Positions 42,127 through 51,374 of a stretch of DNA of 62,841 bases are shown one piece after another; the stretch's first letter is position 1; each line of letters opens with the position of its first letter. The notes under the pieces are model-generated. The model had not been told where the DNA came from and did not search any database. It worked only from the letters and a program-made list of their open reading frames with translations. The position numbers were made by a program, and so were the translations under genes. The DNA lies in NCBI GenBank assembly GCA_002335385.1, contig DCVK01000020.1, positions 1 through 62,841 of the forward strand, read 5' to 3'. The stretch is from Candidatus Aminicenantes bacterium UBA2190. Its GTDB lineage: Bacteria > Acidobacteriota > Aminicenantia > UBA2199.

Positions 42127-42729
42127 ATGATCCGGATCAACAGCGGTCTGTACAAGGGAAGGGTACTGCGCGGAGGCAAGAACCCGCTCATCCGCCCCAC
42201 CATGTCCAAGATCAAGCTCACTTTCTTTGATATCCTGCAGGCCGATATCAAGGAAAAGATCTTTCTCGACGGCTTCGCCGGCAGCGGCAACATCGGCATC
42301 GAGGCGCTGTCGCGCGGCGCCGAATACGTGGTGTTCATCGACGACCTGCCGGAGGCCGCCCGCGTCATCCGCCACAACCTGGAGAAGATCGGCATCGCCC
42401 CCGATTTTTACCGCGTCATCTGCGGCGACTTCAACCGCTCGATCATCGCCCTGGCCAAGGACGGTTTCCGCTTCGACCTGGCCTACCTCGACCCGCCCTA
42501 TGCCATGCTGGAGTACGCCAATCCGCTGAAGGTCATCCATAAGCGCGGCGTCCTGAGCCCCGACGGGCTGATCGTGCTGGAGCGGCCGGCGCGTGTGCGC
42601 TTTGAAACGCCCTATTTTACCCGGAAGCGCAGCCAGCACATCGGCCGCGAATGCCTCGACTTCTTTTCCTACGGCGACGGCGCCGCCGCCGGAGAAGCTT
42701 CCCCGACGGCGGGGGCGGAGGCGGAGTGA
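42127..42729 (+). CDS. rsmD: 16S rRNA (guanine966-N2)-methyltransferase, RsmD family
   Basis: RsmD methylates G966 of 16S rRNA in assembled small subunits. The N-terminus MIRINSGLYKGRVLRGGKNPLIRPTMSKIKLTFFDIL, the SAM site LDGFAGSGNIGIEALSRGA (about 55) and the catalytic DPPY (about 124) are diagnostic. The C-terminus runs into an Ala/Gly/Glu-rich tail (DGAAAGEASPTAGAEAE) that family members usually lack and that overlaps the coding start of the next gene. The length is 200 residues. The start is defined by a promoter whose -10 box ends 6 bases upstream. It is the first gene of a transcript that may continue through the GT2 gene at 49740. Confidence 0.9.
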   Translation: MIRINSGLYKGRVLRGGKNPLIRPTMSKIKLTFFDILQADIKEKIFLDGFAGSGNIGIEALSRGAEYVVFIDDLPEAARVIRHNLEKIGIAPDFYRVICGDFNRSIIALAKDGFRFDLAYLDPPYAMLEYANPLKVIHKRGVLSPDGLIVLERPARVRFETPYFTRKRSQHIGRECLDFFSYGDGAAAGEASPTAGAEAE

Positions 42730-43424
42730 AGCGCGCCGTCGCGCTGCTGCTGCTCCTGGCGGCGCTGCCCCTGAGCAGTAGCGTCTATCCGCAGTTCGGT
42801 GTGGAGACGTTCCTGGGCGGCGCCTACGGCCTGTTCTCCCTGGCCCCCTGGGGCGGAGTGCGCGTCTCCCTGGCCGCCGCCTCCTCGCTGATCGTCAAGT
42901 TCCGCCAGCAGTCCATCGCCTTCGACGTCGAGGATGACGATGGGCTGCGACACCGGCAAAAATCCTCGCTGAGCATGTTCACCGGGGTCTACTATTACCA
43001 GAAGCGCGGGCTCGAAATGTATGCCGCCCTGTTCCAGATGTTCGGCTCGAACGGCTACAACGCCAGCGGCGCCGATGCCGGACTTTCCTGCAGGCTTTTC
43101 AACGGCCTCGCCGCCGAGACGGGCATTTACCTTCTGAACGAGAGGTCGAACCTTTGGTACCCGAACGAGGCGCTGCGGCGCATCTCCACCTATGTCTGGC
43201 ACGTCGGCGCCAAGATCGCCGTCCTGCCCAGGTTGGAACTCCATCCGCAGCTTCATTTCGGCGGCAACAACGAGAGCGTCGGCATGTTCGCCTACGCGGC
43301 AACCTTGAATTACTCACCGCGCCATCCCATTTACATCTCGCTGACCTACACGCGCTACAGCGAGAATGACGAGTACCGTTTCAGCGGCGACTATTTTTCC
43401 GGGGGCATCAGCTTCTATTTCTAG
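42726..43424 (+). CDS. Outer-membrane beta-barrel protein of unknown function
   Basis: The 232-residue protein has a signal peptide (KRAVALLLLLAALPLSSS) and then a mature part of alternating amphipathic strands (GVRVSLAAASSLIVKF, SLSMFTGVYYYQ, IYLLNERSNLWYP, FSGGISFYF). The last residue is phenylalanine after alternating aromatics, matching the C-terminal signal read by the BAM machinery. This makes an integral outer-membrane beta-barrel likely. The GTG start overlaps the rsmD stop as GTGA; GGAGGCGG upstream is a ribosome site. It stands first among the polysaccharide genes, so it could be an export pore or assembly protein for them, but no direct homology was seen. Confidence 0.72.
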   Translation: MKRAVALLLLLAALPLSSSVYPQFGVETFLGGAYGLFSLAPWGGVRVSLAAASSLIVKFRQQSIAFDVEDDDGLRHRQKSSLSMFTGVYYYQKRGLEMYAALFQMFGSNGYNASGADAGLSCRLFNGLAAETGIYLLNERSNLWYPNEALRRISTYVWHVGAKIAVLPRLELHPQLHFGGNNESVGMFAYAATLNYSPRHPIYISLTYTRYSENDEYRFSGDYFSGGISFYF

Positions 43425-43439
43425 GTTCATGGAGGTGAG

Positions 43440-44600
43440 ATGGCGCAACGCCGGATCAAGGTGCTGGCGGTTCTGGGCACGCGGCCGGAGGCGATCAAGC
43501 TGGCCCCGGTCATCGCCGGACTGCGCGCCCATCCGCGCTTCCGCGTTTGCGTCTGCGCCACCGCCCAGCACCGGCAGATGCTGGACCAGGCCCTGGAAGC
43601 CTTCGCCATCTCGCCCGACATCGACCTGGACCTGATGCGCTCCGGCCAGGAGCCCCTCGACGTCGTCGTCGCCGTCCTCCGCGCCCTGCGCCCCGTCCTG
43701 CAGGCGGAGAAGCCGCGGGCGGTGATCGTGCAGGGGGACACCACCACCGCCTTCGCCGCCGCCCTGGCCGCGTTCCACCAGCGCGTGCCGGTGGCCCACG
43801 TCGAGGCCGGGCTGCGCACCCCGGACCGGTATTTCCCCTTTCCCGAGGAGACCAACCGACGGCTGCTGACCGTGCTGGCCGATCTCCATTTCGCCCCCAC
43901 CGCCGGGGCGCGGCGCAACCTGCTGGCCTGCGGCGTGGCCGCCGGAGCCATCTGGGTGACCGGCAACACCGTCATCGACGCCCTGCTCCTGGTGCGGCGC
44001 CGGCTGCGGGCCCCCGCGGCCCGCCGGCGCTGGCTGGACCATTTCCGGCGCGCCTGGGATTTGGACCTGGATGAGAACGGGCCACCGGTCATCCTGGTCA
44101 CCGGCCACCGCCGCGAGAGCTTCGGCCCGCCGCTGCGGCGGGTCTGCCTGGCGCTGCGCGACATCGCCCGCCATGACCGGCGCCTGCGCATCGTCTACCC
44201 GCTGCACCTCAACCCCAGCGTGCACCGGCCGGTGCGCTCCCTGCTGGGCGGCGAGGAGAACATCCGCCTCATAGAGCCGCTGGCCTATGAGCCGTTCGTC
44301 TTCCTGATGGACCGTGCCCGCCTGGTGCTGACCGATTCGGGCGGCATCCAGGAGGAAGCCCCCGTCCTGGGCAAGCCGGTGCTGGTCATGCGCCGGGAAA
44401 CGGAACGTCCGGAGGGGCTGGCGGCTGGCCAAGCCGAGCTGGTGGGCACGGAGCGCCGGGCGATCGCGCGCCGGGTCATGGAGTTGCTGCGTGACCCGAC
44501 GGGCTACCGGCGCATGGCGCGCCCGTCCAGCCCGTACGGCGACGGCCGGGCCGCCGGGCGCATCGTCGCCGTGCTGGCAAGCCGCCTGGAGGGAGAATGA
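43440..44600 (+). CDS. wecB: UDP-N-acetylglucosamine 2-epimerase (non-hydrolysing)
   Basis: WecB interconverts UDP-GlcNAc and UDP-ManNAc, a precursor for many polysaccharides. Signatures: VLGTRPEAIKLAPVI at the N-terminus, VQGDTTTAFAAALAAFHQ, VAHVEAGLRT, FPEETNRRL, VTGHRRESFG, LTDSGGIQEEAPVLGKPVLV and RRETERPEGLAAG near the C-terminus. All catalytic and UDP-binding residues of the family appear present. The length is 386 residues, with a stop that overlaps the next start by four bases. GGAGGTGAG lies upstream. In an operon with a membrane GT2 and a deacetylase-like protein it probably supplies ManNAc for a polymer, though a role in general envelope glycan is possible. Confidence 0.93.
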   Translation: MAQRRIKVLAVLGTRPEAIKLAPVIAGLRAHPRFRVCVCATAQHRQMLDQALEAFAISPDIDLDLMRSGQEPLDVVVAVLRALRPVLQAEKPRAVIVQGDTTTAFAAALAAFHQRVPVAHVEAGLRTPDRYFPFPEETNRRLLTVLADLHFAPTAGARRNLLACGVAAGAIWVTGNTVIDALLLVRRRLRAPAARRRWLDHFRRAWDLDLDENGPPVILVTGHRRESFGPPLRRVCLALRDIARHDRRLRIVYPLHLNPSVHRPVRSLLGGEENIRLIEPLAYEPFVFLMDRARLVLTDSGGIQEEAPVLGKPVLVMRRETERPEGLAAGQAELVGTERRAIARRVMELLRDPTGYRRMARPSSPYGDGRAAGRIVAVLASRLEGE

Positions 44601-47600
44601 GCCGCGACGGGTGGATCGCGGCCGTCGGCCTCCTGCTGTGCCTGGCCGCACCCGCCGTGGTCACGGCATCCTCCGGCGGGGCCCTGATCCTGTATGACGG
44701 CGAGCCGGAGCGCTCCGACGGCTTCATCTCCGCCCGCTACACCCAGCACCTGCTGGGCCATTTCGACCTCGAATGGGCGCGCCTGCGGCCGGTTTCCGCC
44801 TGCGCCCCCCGGGAGGCCGCCGCCGCCGATTTCCTGTTCATCATCTGCGAAGAAGGGCGGACGCCCCTGCCGCCGGCCCTGCTCGAGGCCGTGACCAGGC
44901 GCCGGGGCCCGATCGTCTGGATCAACCAGCAGCTGGACGAGCTGCTCGGCCTGGCGCCGGGGCGCTTCCCGCTGCGGGCCGGCGCCGAGGTCAGCGGACG
45001 CGACTGGAGGGTGTCCTACGGCGATCACGCGTTCGCCAAGGAGGACAGCCAGCTGCAGACGCTGATCCCCGGCCAGGGCGGCTGCCGCGTCGTGGCCTGG
45101 GCCGCGGATGCCGGCGGCCGGCGCCTGCCCTATGTCGTTCACGGCTCCAACCTCTGGGCGTTTGCCGACTCGCCCTTCGCCTACGCCCGCGAGGGCGGGC
45201 GCTGGCTGATCTTTTGCGACCTGCTGCACGATATCCTCGGTCGTGACCACGAGCCGTCTCGTCGCGTTCTTTTGCGCATCGAGGACGTCACCCCGCAGAG
45301 CGACCCCGCCGCCATCCGCCGCATCAGCGACTTCCTGGCTGCCGAGGGCGTTCCCTTCCAGATCGCGCTGGTCCCGATCTACCGTGACCCGGCCAGCCAG
45401 GAGGAGGAGTTCCTCGCCGAGAACCCCGAGCTGCTCGCAGCGCTGCACGACGCCGTCGGCAAGGGGGCGGCCATCGTCATGCACGGTGTCAGCCACCAGT
45501 ACCACGGCGCCAGCACCGATGATTACGAGTTCTGGGACGTGGTCGCCGGCCGCCCCATCCCGGAGGCCAGCGAGGAATGGCTGCGGCGGCGCATCGAGCA
45601 GGGGCTATCCGAATGCTGCCGCAACCGGCTCTATCCCATCGCCTGGGAAACGCCGCATTACGCCGCCGGCCAGCGCGACTACCGCCTCATCGGCGGCTTT
45701 TTCGACACGTTCCATGACCGGCCGATGGCGGCCGACATCCCCGACTCGCAGGTGTTGGCGCCGTATGCCTACCGCCTGCCGGAGTCGGGCGTCCAGGTCA
45801 TCCCCGAGAACCTCGGCTACATCTCGTTTGCCAACCGGGCGGACGATGCCGCTGCCATGCTGCGCAGCCTGGGCAACATGGGAGCGGTGCGCGACCCCCT
45901 GGCGGCATTTTTCTTTCACCCGTTCCTGCCCCTGGCGGACCTGCAGCATCTGGTGCGGGAGATCAAGGCGCAAGGCTGGACCTTCGCCTCGCTGCGTGAT
46001 TTTCACTGCAACGTGCGCAGCGAGGGACGCTGGATCACCACCGCCGGCGGCGACGGCGGCGTGGTGCTGCTCAACCAGTACCTGCACGAGGTCACGCTGG
46101 ACCCGCGCGGCAAGGTGAAGCGCGAGACCTATTCGCCGCAGCGGCTGTCCGGCACCGTTCAGCGCCGCGTCGATCTGGAGCCGGGCGGACTGCACGTCAT
46201 GGAGGCGGTCGACCTGCTTCCCGCGGCCAGGTCCAAAGGCTGGTGGCGCCGTGCCGGCTCCTGGCTGGGCGGACTGTTCCGCAGCGAAAAGGCGCGGCCG
46301 CTGACGCTGACGCGCGCCCTGCTGCTGGCCAGCCGCACCCAGACCGAGGCCGACCGCAACAACCAGCGCAGCTACGCCTCGCTGCTGCAGGTCTTCGGCT
46401 TCGCCCCCCAGGTGCGCGAACTGGGGCGACAGCGCGACTTCTCCCTGGACGGCTTCGACCTGCTGGTCGTGCCCCAAGGGGCGGCCAACGAGCTCATGAC
46501 GGTGGAGCGCAATACGGTGCTGGAATTCATCGAGCGCGGCGGCACGCTGGTCACCGACGGCCGCAGCGACCTGGCGGAAAAACTGGGGTTCCGCTTCCTG
46601 GCGCAGGCGATCTATGTCTCCCGGGTGCGCGAGCTCTCCATGCCCCTGCCGGCCTATAGCTGGAACCCGGGGCTGGTGGTCAACCCTTTCCGTGCCGAGG
46701 GCGGCCAGGTCCTTTGCCTGGATGACACCTCCGGCCAGCCGCTGGCCGTGGTCAAGGAGGTGGGACGCGGCCGGGTGCTGTATTTCGGGACCCTGCTCGA
46801 CCCCTACACCCCGTTCGGCATCAGCCATTTTCCCTACTTCCCCTACTACCTGAAGAACGTGCTCAAGCTCTCCTTTCCCGTCCGCCGCGCCAACCTGGAG
46901 TTCTATTTCGACCCCGGGCTGCGCCAGCAGGTTTCCTGGGAGCGGCTGGTGCGGCGCTGGCGCTCCAGCGGCGTGAAGATCATCTACCTGGCCGCCTGGC
47001 ATTTCTACTCCGGCTACACGTTCGACTACGATTACTTCATCGGCCTGTGCCACGACCACGGCATCGCCGTCTATGCCTGGTTCGAGCTGCCCCAGGTCTC
47101 GCCCCTCTTCTGGGAGACCCATCCGCAATGGCGGGAGAAAACCGCCGCCGGGGACGACGCCCGCGTCGGCTGGCGCTATGCCATGAACCTCTACAACCCG
47201 GACGCCCGCAAGGCGGCCACGGATTTCTTCGGGCGCGTCCTCAACGGCCACCACTGGGACGGGGTCAACCTGGCCGAGCTGAGCTACGACACCGATTCCG
47301 GCTTGAAGAATCCCGGACGCTTCGTTCCGCTCAACGAAGACGTGCGGAGGGAATTCCGCCGCCGCCGGGGCATCGACCCGCTGGAGTTCTTCGATCCCGC
47401 CTCGCCGCGCCACTTCCAACGCGACCGAGAAAATTTCGGCCGGTTCGCGGACTTCCGCTGCGAGATGATCCGTGATTTGCACGATCATTTCCTGTCCGAG
47501 GCGGCCAGGATCGCCAAGGCCCGCCGCCGCGACATGGAGGTGATCGTCACCGCCCTGGACACCCTGCTGCACCCCGGTATCCGCGAGGATTGCGGCATCG

Positions 47601-48472
47601 ACAGCCGCGATATCATCGCCCTGATGGCGCGGCACCGCTTCACCCTGCAGGTCGAGGATCCTGCTTCCAGCTGGAGCGATCCCCCCGACCGCTACCTGAA
47701 GTATTTTCGCGCCTACGAACCGTTGATCCAAGACCGCAAGCGGCTGATGTTCGACATCAATGTCACGCCGCGCGCCGGCAGCAGCGAGCGCCGGCTGCCC
47801 GCGCCGCAGGCCATCGGCAGCGAATTGGCCGCGACCTTCTACTATGCCGCCCTGGCCTCGGGGCGCGTCGGCATCTATGCCGAGTCGACGGTCAATTCCT
47901 TCGACATGGACCTGCTGCCCTTCGTCATGGGCAGCGATGTTTCGCTGCGGCGCGAGGGCAATGGCTTCCGCATCGATTCCCGACAGCCGTTCACCCTGCT
48001 GCTGGACGCCGACGGCCATCAGCCGCGGCTCGACGGGCAGCCCTGGCCATTCTTTGACAAGAACCACGTCTACCTGCCCTCGGGAAACCGGCGGCTCACG
48101 TTTGCCAAGGCCGGGCTGTTCGACGATCCCGAGCTGAGCCCGCGCCTCTCCTTCAGCGGCGATATCTACGACCTGTCGGTCTCGGGCAACGTCTTCAGCC
48201 TGCGCTACGAGTCGCCGACGCCGGTGACCCTGTCCTTCAGCCGCATGCTGGAGCGTGTCCGCCTGGACGGACGGGTGCTGGACCTGACGGCGGACAGGAA
48301 CAACCTAGTGCTGCCCCGCGGTTCCCACCGGCTGGAGATCTACACCCAAAGCAGGTCGCGGCGGACCATCGAGCTGCTGGGATTCCTTACCTCCAACGTT
48401 TTCCTCGTCATCGGCGCATCCTCGATGATGCTGCTGCTCTTCATTTACCTGCTGTCGCGGAGACGGCGATGA
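44597..48472 (+). CDS. DUF2334/polysaccharide deacetylase-like protein fused to a glycosidase-like domain, membrane-anchored
   Basis: The 1291-residue protein has a signal peptide (DGWIAAVGLLLCLAAPAVVTA) and a C-terminal transmembrane helix (FLVIGASSMMLLLFIYLL, about 1267-1285). The DUF2334 domain (about 225-470) shows RVLLRIEDVTPQSDP, LVPIYRDP, IVMHGVSHQYHG and WETPHYAAG, the pattern of a polysaccharide-deacetylase-type metal enzyme. A central section with strand-rich and GATase1-like motifs (DLLVVPQGAANEL, GRVLYFGTLLDPYTP) follows. At about 780-1130 a TIM-barrel-like region (VKIIYLAAWHFYSGYTFDYDYFIGLC, HHWDGVNLAELSY) resembles PgaB/GHL-type glycosidases. It lies between WecB and a GT2, and overlaps both by four bases. 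It plausibly modifies or trims the polymer on the periplasmic side. Confidence 0.75.
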   Translation: MSRDGWIAAVGLLLCLAAPAVVTASSGGALILYDGEPERSDGFISARYTQHLLGHFDLEWARLRPVSACAPREAAAADFLFIICEEGRTPLPPALLEAVTRRRGPIVWINQQLDELLGLAPGRFPLRAGAEVSGRDWRVSYGDHAFAKEDSQLQTLIPGQGGCRVVAWAADAGGRRLPYVVHGSNLWAFADSPFAYAREGGRWLIFCDLLHDILGRDHEPSRRVLLRIEDVTPQSDPAAIRRISDFLAAEGVPFQIALVPIYRDPASQEEEFLAENPELLAALHDAVGKGAAIVMHGVSHQYHGASTDDYEFWDVVAGRPIPEASEEWLRRRIEQGLSECCRNRLYPIAWETPHYAAGQRDYRLIGGFFDTFHDRPMAADIPDSQVLAPYAYRLPESGVQVIPENLGYISFANRADDAAAMLRSLGNMGAVRDPLAAFFFHPFLPLADLQHLVREIKAQGWTFASLRDFHCNVRSEGRWITTAGGDGGVVLLNQYLHEVTLDPRGKVKRETYSPQRLSGTVQRRVDLEPGGLHVMEAVDLLPAARSKGWWRRAGSWLGGLFRSEKARPLTLTRALLLASRTQTEADRNNQRSYASLLQVFGFAPQVRELGRQRDFSLDGFDLLVVPQGAANELMTVERNTVLEFIERGGTLVTDGRSDLAEKLGFRFLAQAIYVSRVRELSMPLPAYSWNPGLVVNPFRAEGGQVLCLDDTSGQPLAVVKEVGRGRVLYFGTLLDPYTPFGISHFPYFPYYLKNVLKLSFPVRRANLEFYFDPGLRQQVSWERLVRRWRSSGVKIIYLAAWHFYSGYTFDYDYFIGLCHDHGIAVYAWFELPQVSPLFWETHPQWREKTAAGDDARVGWRYAMNLYNPDARKAATDFFGRVLNGHHWDGVNLAELSYDTDSGLKNPGRFVPLNEDVRREFRRRRGIDPLEFFDPASPRHFQRDRENFGRFADFRCEMIRDLHDHFLSEAARIAKARRRDMEVIVTALDTLLHPGIREDCGIDSRDIIALMARHRFTLQVEDPASSWSDPPDRYLKYFRAYEPLIQDRKRLMFDINVTPRAGSSERRLPAPQAIGSELAATFYYAALASGRVGIYAESTVNSFDMDLLPFVMGSDVSLRREGNGFRIDSRQPFTLLLDADGHQPRLDGQPWPFFDKNHVYLPSGNRRLTFAKAGLFDDPELSPRLSFSGDIYDLSVSGNVFSLRYESPTPVTLSFSRMLERVRLDGRVLDLTADRNNLVLPRGSHRLEIYTQSRSRRTIELLGFLTSNVFLVIGASSMMLLLFIYLLSRRRR

Positions 48473-49740
48473 AGCCCCTGCTGAGCGTCCTGCTGCACGG
48501 CGTCTTCGTCTTCGCCGTGATCTTCATCTGGCTGATGCTGCTGTACCAGTTCGTCCTGTGCCTGGGCGGGTTCCTGTTGCACCGGCGGCTGCGGCGGCAG
48601 CCGCAAGTGCTGCCGCGGGATGAGGAGCTGCCGGCGGTCACGGTGCTGGTGCCGGCCCGCGACGAGGAGACGGTCATCGTCGATACCGTCGCCAGGCTGC
48701 AGGAGCTGAGCTACCCCGAAGGCAAGCTGGAGATCATGGTCGTCAACGACGGCAGCCGCGACCGCACGCTGGCCGCAGCCAGGCGCCAGGCCGGCGGTGA
48801 CCCGCGCTTCCGATTCCTCGACATCCCGGCCGGCGAGGGCGGGCGTGGCAAGAGTGCAACCCTCAACCGCGCCTTGCGCGAGGCCCGCGGCGACGTCATC
48901 GCCGTCTACGACGCCGACAACCTGCCGGAGCCGGACGCCCTGCGCCGCCTGGCCGCGGCCCTGGTCGCCGATCCCCGCCTGGCTGCCGTCACCGGCAAAT
49001 TCCGCGCCTACAACGCCCGGCGCAACCTGCTGACCCGTTTCATCAACCTGGAGTCGATCGCTTTCCAGTGGCTCATCCAGGCGGGGCGCTGGTCCTTCCT
49101 GCGCATTTCCGCCCTGCCCGGCACCAATTACGTCATCTGGCGGAAGGACCTGGAGGCCCTGGGGGGCTGGGACGAGCAGGCCCTGACCGAGGACACGGAG
49201 CTGACCTTCCGCATCTACGATCGCGGCCGGCGCATCGGTTTTTTACCCGCTGCCGTCACCTGGGAGCAGGAGCCGGAACGCCTGGCCGTGTGGCTGCGCC
49301 AGCGCACGCGCTGGGCGCGCGGCAACAATTACCTGATCGCCAAGCACGGCCGGCGGCTCCTGGGCCGGCCGAACGCGGCGGTCTTCGAGCTGCTGTACTT
49401 CTTCCTGCTCTACTACCTGTTCGTTTTTGCCATCGTGGCCTCCGACCTGATCTTCCTGCTGTCGCTGTTCGGGCTGGTGCAGATCCGCCTGTTCGGCCCC
49501 TATTTCGAGTTGTGGGTGCTGGCATTCCTGCTCTACGTGCTGGAGGTGATGATCGCCCTGGCCTACGAGCGCGAGGACACGCCGCTTAATTTCCTGGCGA
49601 CGCTGCTGGCCTATTTCACCTATACCAAGTTGTGGGCCTTTGTCGTGCTTGCGGGCCTGTTCCAGGACCTGGTGCTGAGGAAGCGGCGCACCTGGGACAA
49701 GACGGAGCGTTTCGCCGGCCGTTCCGTGGAGAGGGAGTAG
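48469..49740 (+). CDS. Membrane-bound family 2 glycosyltransferase (PgaC/IcaA/hyaluronan-synthase-like)
   Basis: The 423-residue protein has two N-terminal membrane segments (VFVFAVIFIWLMLLYQFVLCLGG). The GT2 catalytic domain follows: ARDEE, VNDGSRDR, VYDADNLPEPDA (DxD), TNYVIWRKDLEALGGWDEQALTEDTEL (catalytic Asp) and QRTRW near residue 282. Three or four helices then close the protein (FLLYYLFVFAIVAS, LWVLAFLLYVLEVMIAL). The Q/RxxRW and two-plus-several membrane topology are those of processive polysaccharide synthases such as PgaC, IcaA and HasA. It is the last gene of the putative polysaccharide locus, its start overlapping the previous stop (ATGA). The sugar specificity is unknown; UDP-GlcNAc or UDP-ManNAc would fit the wecB gene upstream. 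Confidence 0.88.
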   Translation: MKPLLSVLLHGVFVFAVIFIWLMLLYQFVLCLGGFLLHRRLRRQPQVLPRDEELPAVTVLVPARDEETVIVDTVARLQELSYPEGKLEIMVVNDGSRDRTLAAARRQAGGDPRFRFLDIPAGEGGRGKSATLNRALREARGDVIAVYDADNLPEPDALRRLAAALVADPRLAAVTGKFRAYNARRNLLTRFINLESIAFQWLIQAGRWSFLRISALPGTNYVIWRKDLEALGGWDEQALTEDTELTFRIYDRGRRIGFLPAAVTWEQEPERLAVWLRQRTRWARGNNYLIAKHGRRLLGRPNAAVFELLYFFLLYYLFVFAIVASDLIFLLSLFGLVQIRLFGPYFELWVLAFLLYVLEVMIALAYEREDTPLNFLATLLAYFTYTKLWAFVVLAGLFQDLVLRKRRTWDKTERFAGRSVERE

Positions 49741-49874
49741 TGTTTCTCGCCGCTCAGCGGGGCTGCCTGTCCTGTTTTTGCTGCAAAAATGGCTTCCCGA
49801 TCTGGCATAGCGAATGCTTGCTCAGAGACGGGATATCCTTGCAGCGTTTCTGCAGGATGATCAAGGAGGGAATC

Positions 49875-51374
49875 ATGAACAAGGATCGCCTGCCGGGGAC
49901 CGCCTGGAGGACGCGGCTGCTGGCCGGATTGGCGGCGTTATCCATGCAGTTTTTCTCCTGTTCGCCGGGGTCAGAGCACCCCGGCCATATCGACGCCTGG
50001 GAGAACGACCTGCCTTCCTATGCCGACGAGCTGCGCTTCGTCGACGATGCCCTGCGCATCGACATCGCCGCCATCGACGCGACGCTGACCTATCGTCCGC
50101 AGGAAGCGGCAGTGGACGGGACCGCCCGCGTCCGCTTCCGCATGCGCCCGGGGCAGACGCGGCCGCGCATCCATTTCGACCCGGCCTGCTGCGGCGATGT
50201 CATCTCGAGCTGGACCCTGGATGGCCGGGCTTGGGCGACCCCGAGCGACGCCTTCCAGGTGGTCGATGTCCCGGGCAGCACCCAGCGGATGCTGGAGTTC
50301 GTCGAAGAGGTCGATCCCGTCCGTGAACATGAGCTGATCGTCTCCTACCGGCTGGCCCTGGCCGGCGGCTATCCGTGCTTCAGCACCGAAGTGCACGACC
50401 TGAAGGGAAGCGGCAACGAGGAGTTGTTCCCGACGCTGAACACGCCCCACGAGCTGGCCCGCCACCGCATCACCCTGCGCGTGGCCGGCGCCGCCCCCTA
50501 CCGCTGCCTGGGCTCGGGTTCCGTCGCGTGCACCGCCGCCGGCGACGTTCAGGAATGGGTGCTCGACCCGGAGCGCGAAGTGGCTTCCTATACCTTGATG
50601 TTCGTCCTGCTTCCCGAGGCCGACACCGTGCTGCGCCAGGGGGCGATCGCCGGCATTCCGGTGCGCATCTGCGCCTTCCGCGGCGGCGCTGACATTGACG
50701 CGGCCTGGAACGAGCTGGAATCCTGGCTGCCGCAACTGGTCGCCGACATCGGTCCCTTCCCCATGCCGCGCGGCCTGAGCGTATTTCTCGTTTCGGGCGG
50801 CGGCGGCATGGAATATTTCGGCGCCACCATCTCCTCCCTGTCCGCGCTCAGCCACGAGGTGTTCCACATGTACTTCGCCTGCAGCGCCGTGGCCCGCACC
50901 TACCGCGACTCCTGGATCGACGAGGCCGTCACTTCCTGGTACGACCGCACCTACCCCGACTACCTGTTCCCGATCGGGGAGGACTTCCGCTCCAGCATGG
51001 TCAGCGGCCGCTCGCCGGTCGCCGTCGGCTTCGACGGCCGCGCCTATTACCAGGGGACGCAGATCATGGAGACCCTGGCCCGCCGCCTGGGCGGGCGCAG
51101 CGCCTTGGTCTCCTTTCTTGCCTACGTCCATTCCCGCTACGCTTTCGCCCCTTTTTCGACCATGGACCTGGCCGATTATCTGCTGGATTTCTCGGGGGTC
51201 GACATGCGCGATGAATTCCGCGAGTGGTTCTACAGTGACGATAGCGGGGGAACCGCCGACGTGGCCGTTCCCGCCGACTGCGCCGCTCCGCCCGACCTGA
51301 CGCCTCCCCGATCCATCCTGCGCCGCCAGGGCCTGGATCATGGGCGCCGGGGGCGCGACGGGGGTGGGGAATGA
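49875..51374 (+). CDS. M1-family-like zinc metallopeptidase lipoprotein
   Basis: The 499-residue protein has an N-terminal signal sequence with a possible lipobox (MQFFSC, Cys 29), so it may be a lipoprotein. An N-terminal beta domain (LTYRPQEAAVDGTARVRFRMRPG...) precedes a catalytic domain with GGGGMEYFGA, a variant of the M1 GxMEN exopeptidase motif, HEVFH (LSALSHEVFHMYF, about 330) for zinc and SWIDEAVTSWYD supplying the third ligand. This order matches M1 aminopeptidases, but the 'GMEY' instead of 'GAMEN' may change N-terminal recognition. AAGGAGGG precedes the ATG. It lies 134 bases after the GT2 gene, so a separate promoter is possible, and overlaps the next gene by four bases. Confidence 0.83.
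   Translation: MNKDRLPGTAWRTRLLAGLAALSMQFFSCSPGSEHPGHIDAWENDLPSYADELRFVDDALRIDIAAIDATLTYRPQEAAVDGTARVRFRMRPGQTRPRIHFDPACCGDVISSWTLDGRAWATPSDAFQVVDVPGSTQRMLEFVEEVDPVREHELIVSYRLALAGGYPCFSTEVHDLKGSGNEELFPTLNTPHELARHRITLRVAGAAPYRCLGSGSVACTAAGDVQEWVLDPEREVASYTLMFVLLPEADTVLRQGAIAGIPVRICAFRGGADIDAAWNELESWLPQLVADIGPFPMPRGLSVFLVSGGGGMEYFGATISSLSALSHEVFHMYFACSAVARTYRDSWIDEAVTSWYDRTYPDYLFPIGEDFRSSMVSGRSPVAVGFDGRAYYQGTQIMETLARRLGGRSALVSFLAYVHSRYAFAPFSTMDLADYLLDFSGVDMRDEFREWFYSDDSGGTADVAVPADCAAPPDLTPPRSILRRQGLDHGRRGRDGGGE

Noticed and set aside
45605..48067. 820-codon open frame on the minus strand
   Set aside because: It lies entirely inside the 1291-residue DUF2334 gene, whose domains are clear, and its composition (rich in Gln, Val, Asp, His, Gly) is typical of GC-rich shadow frames.
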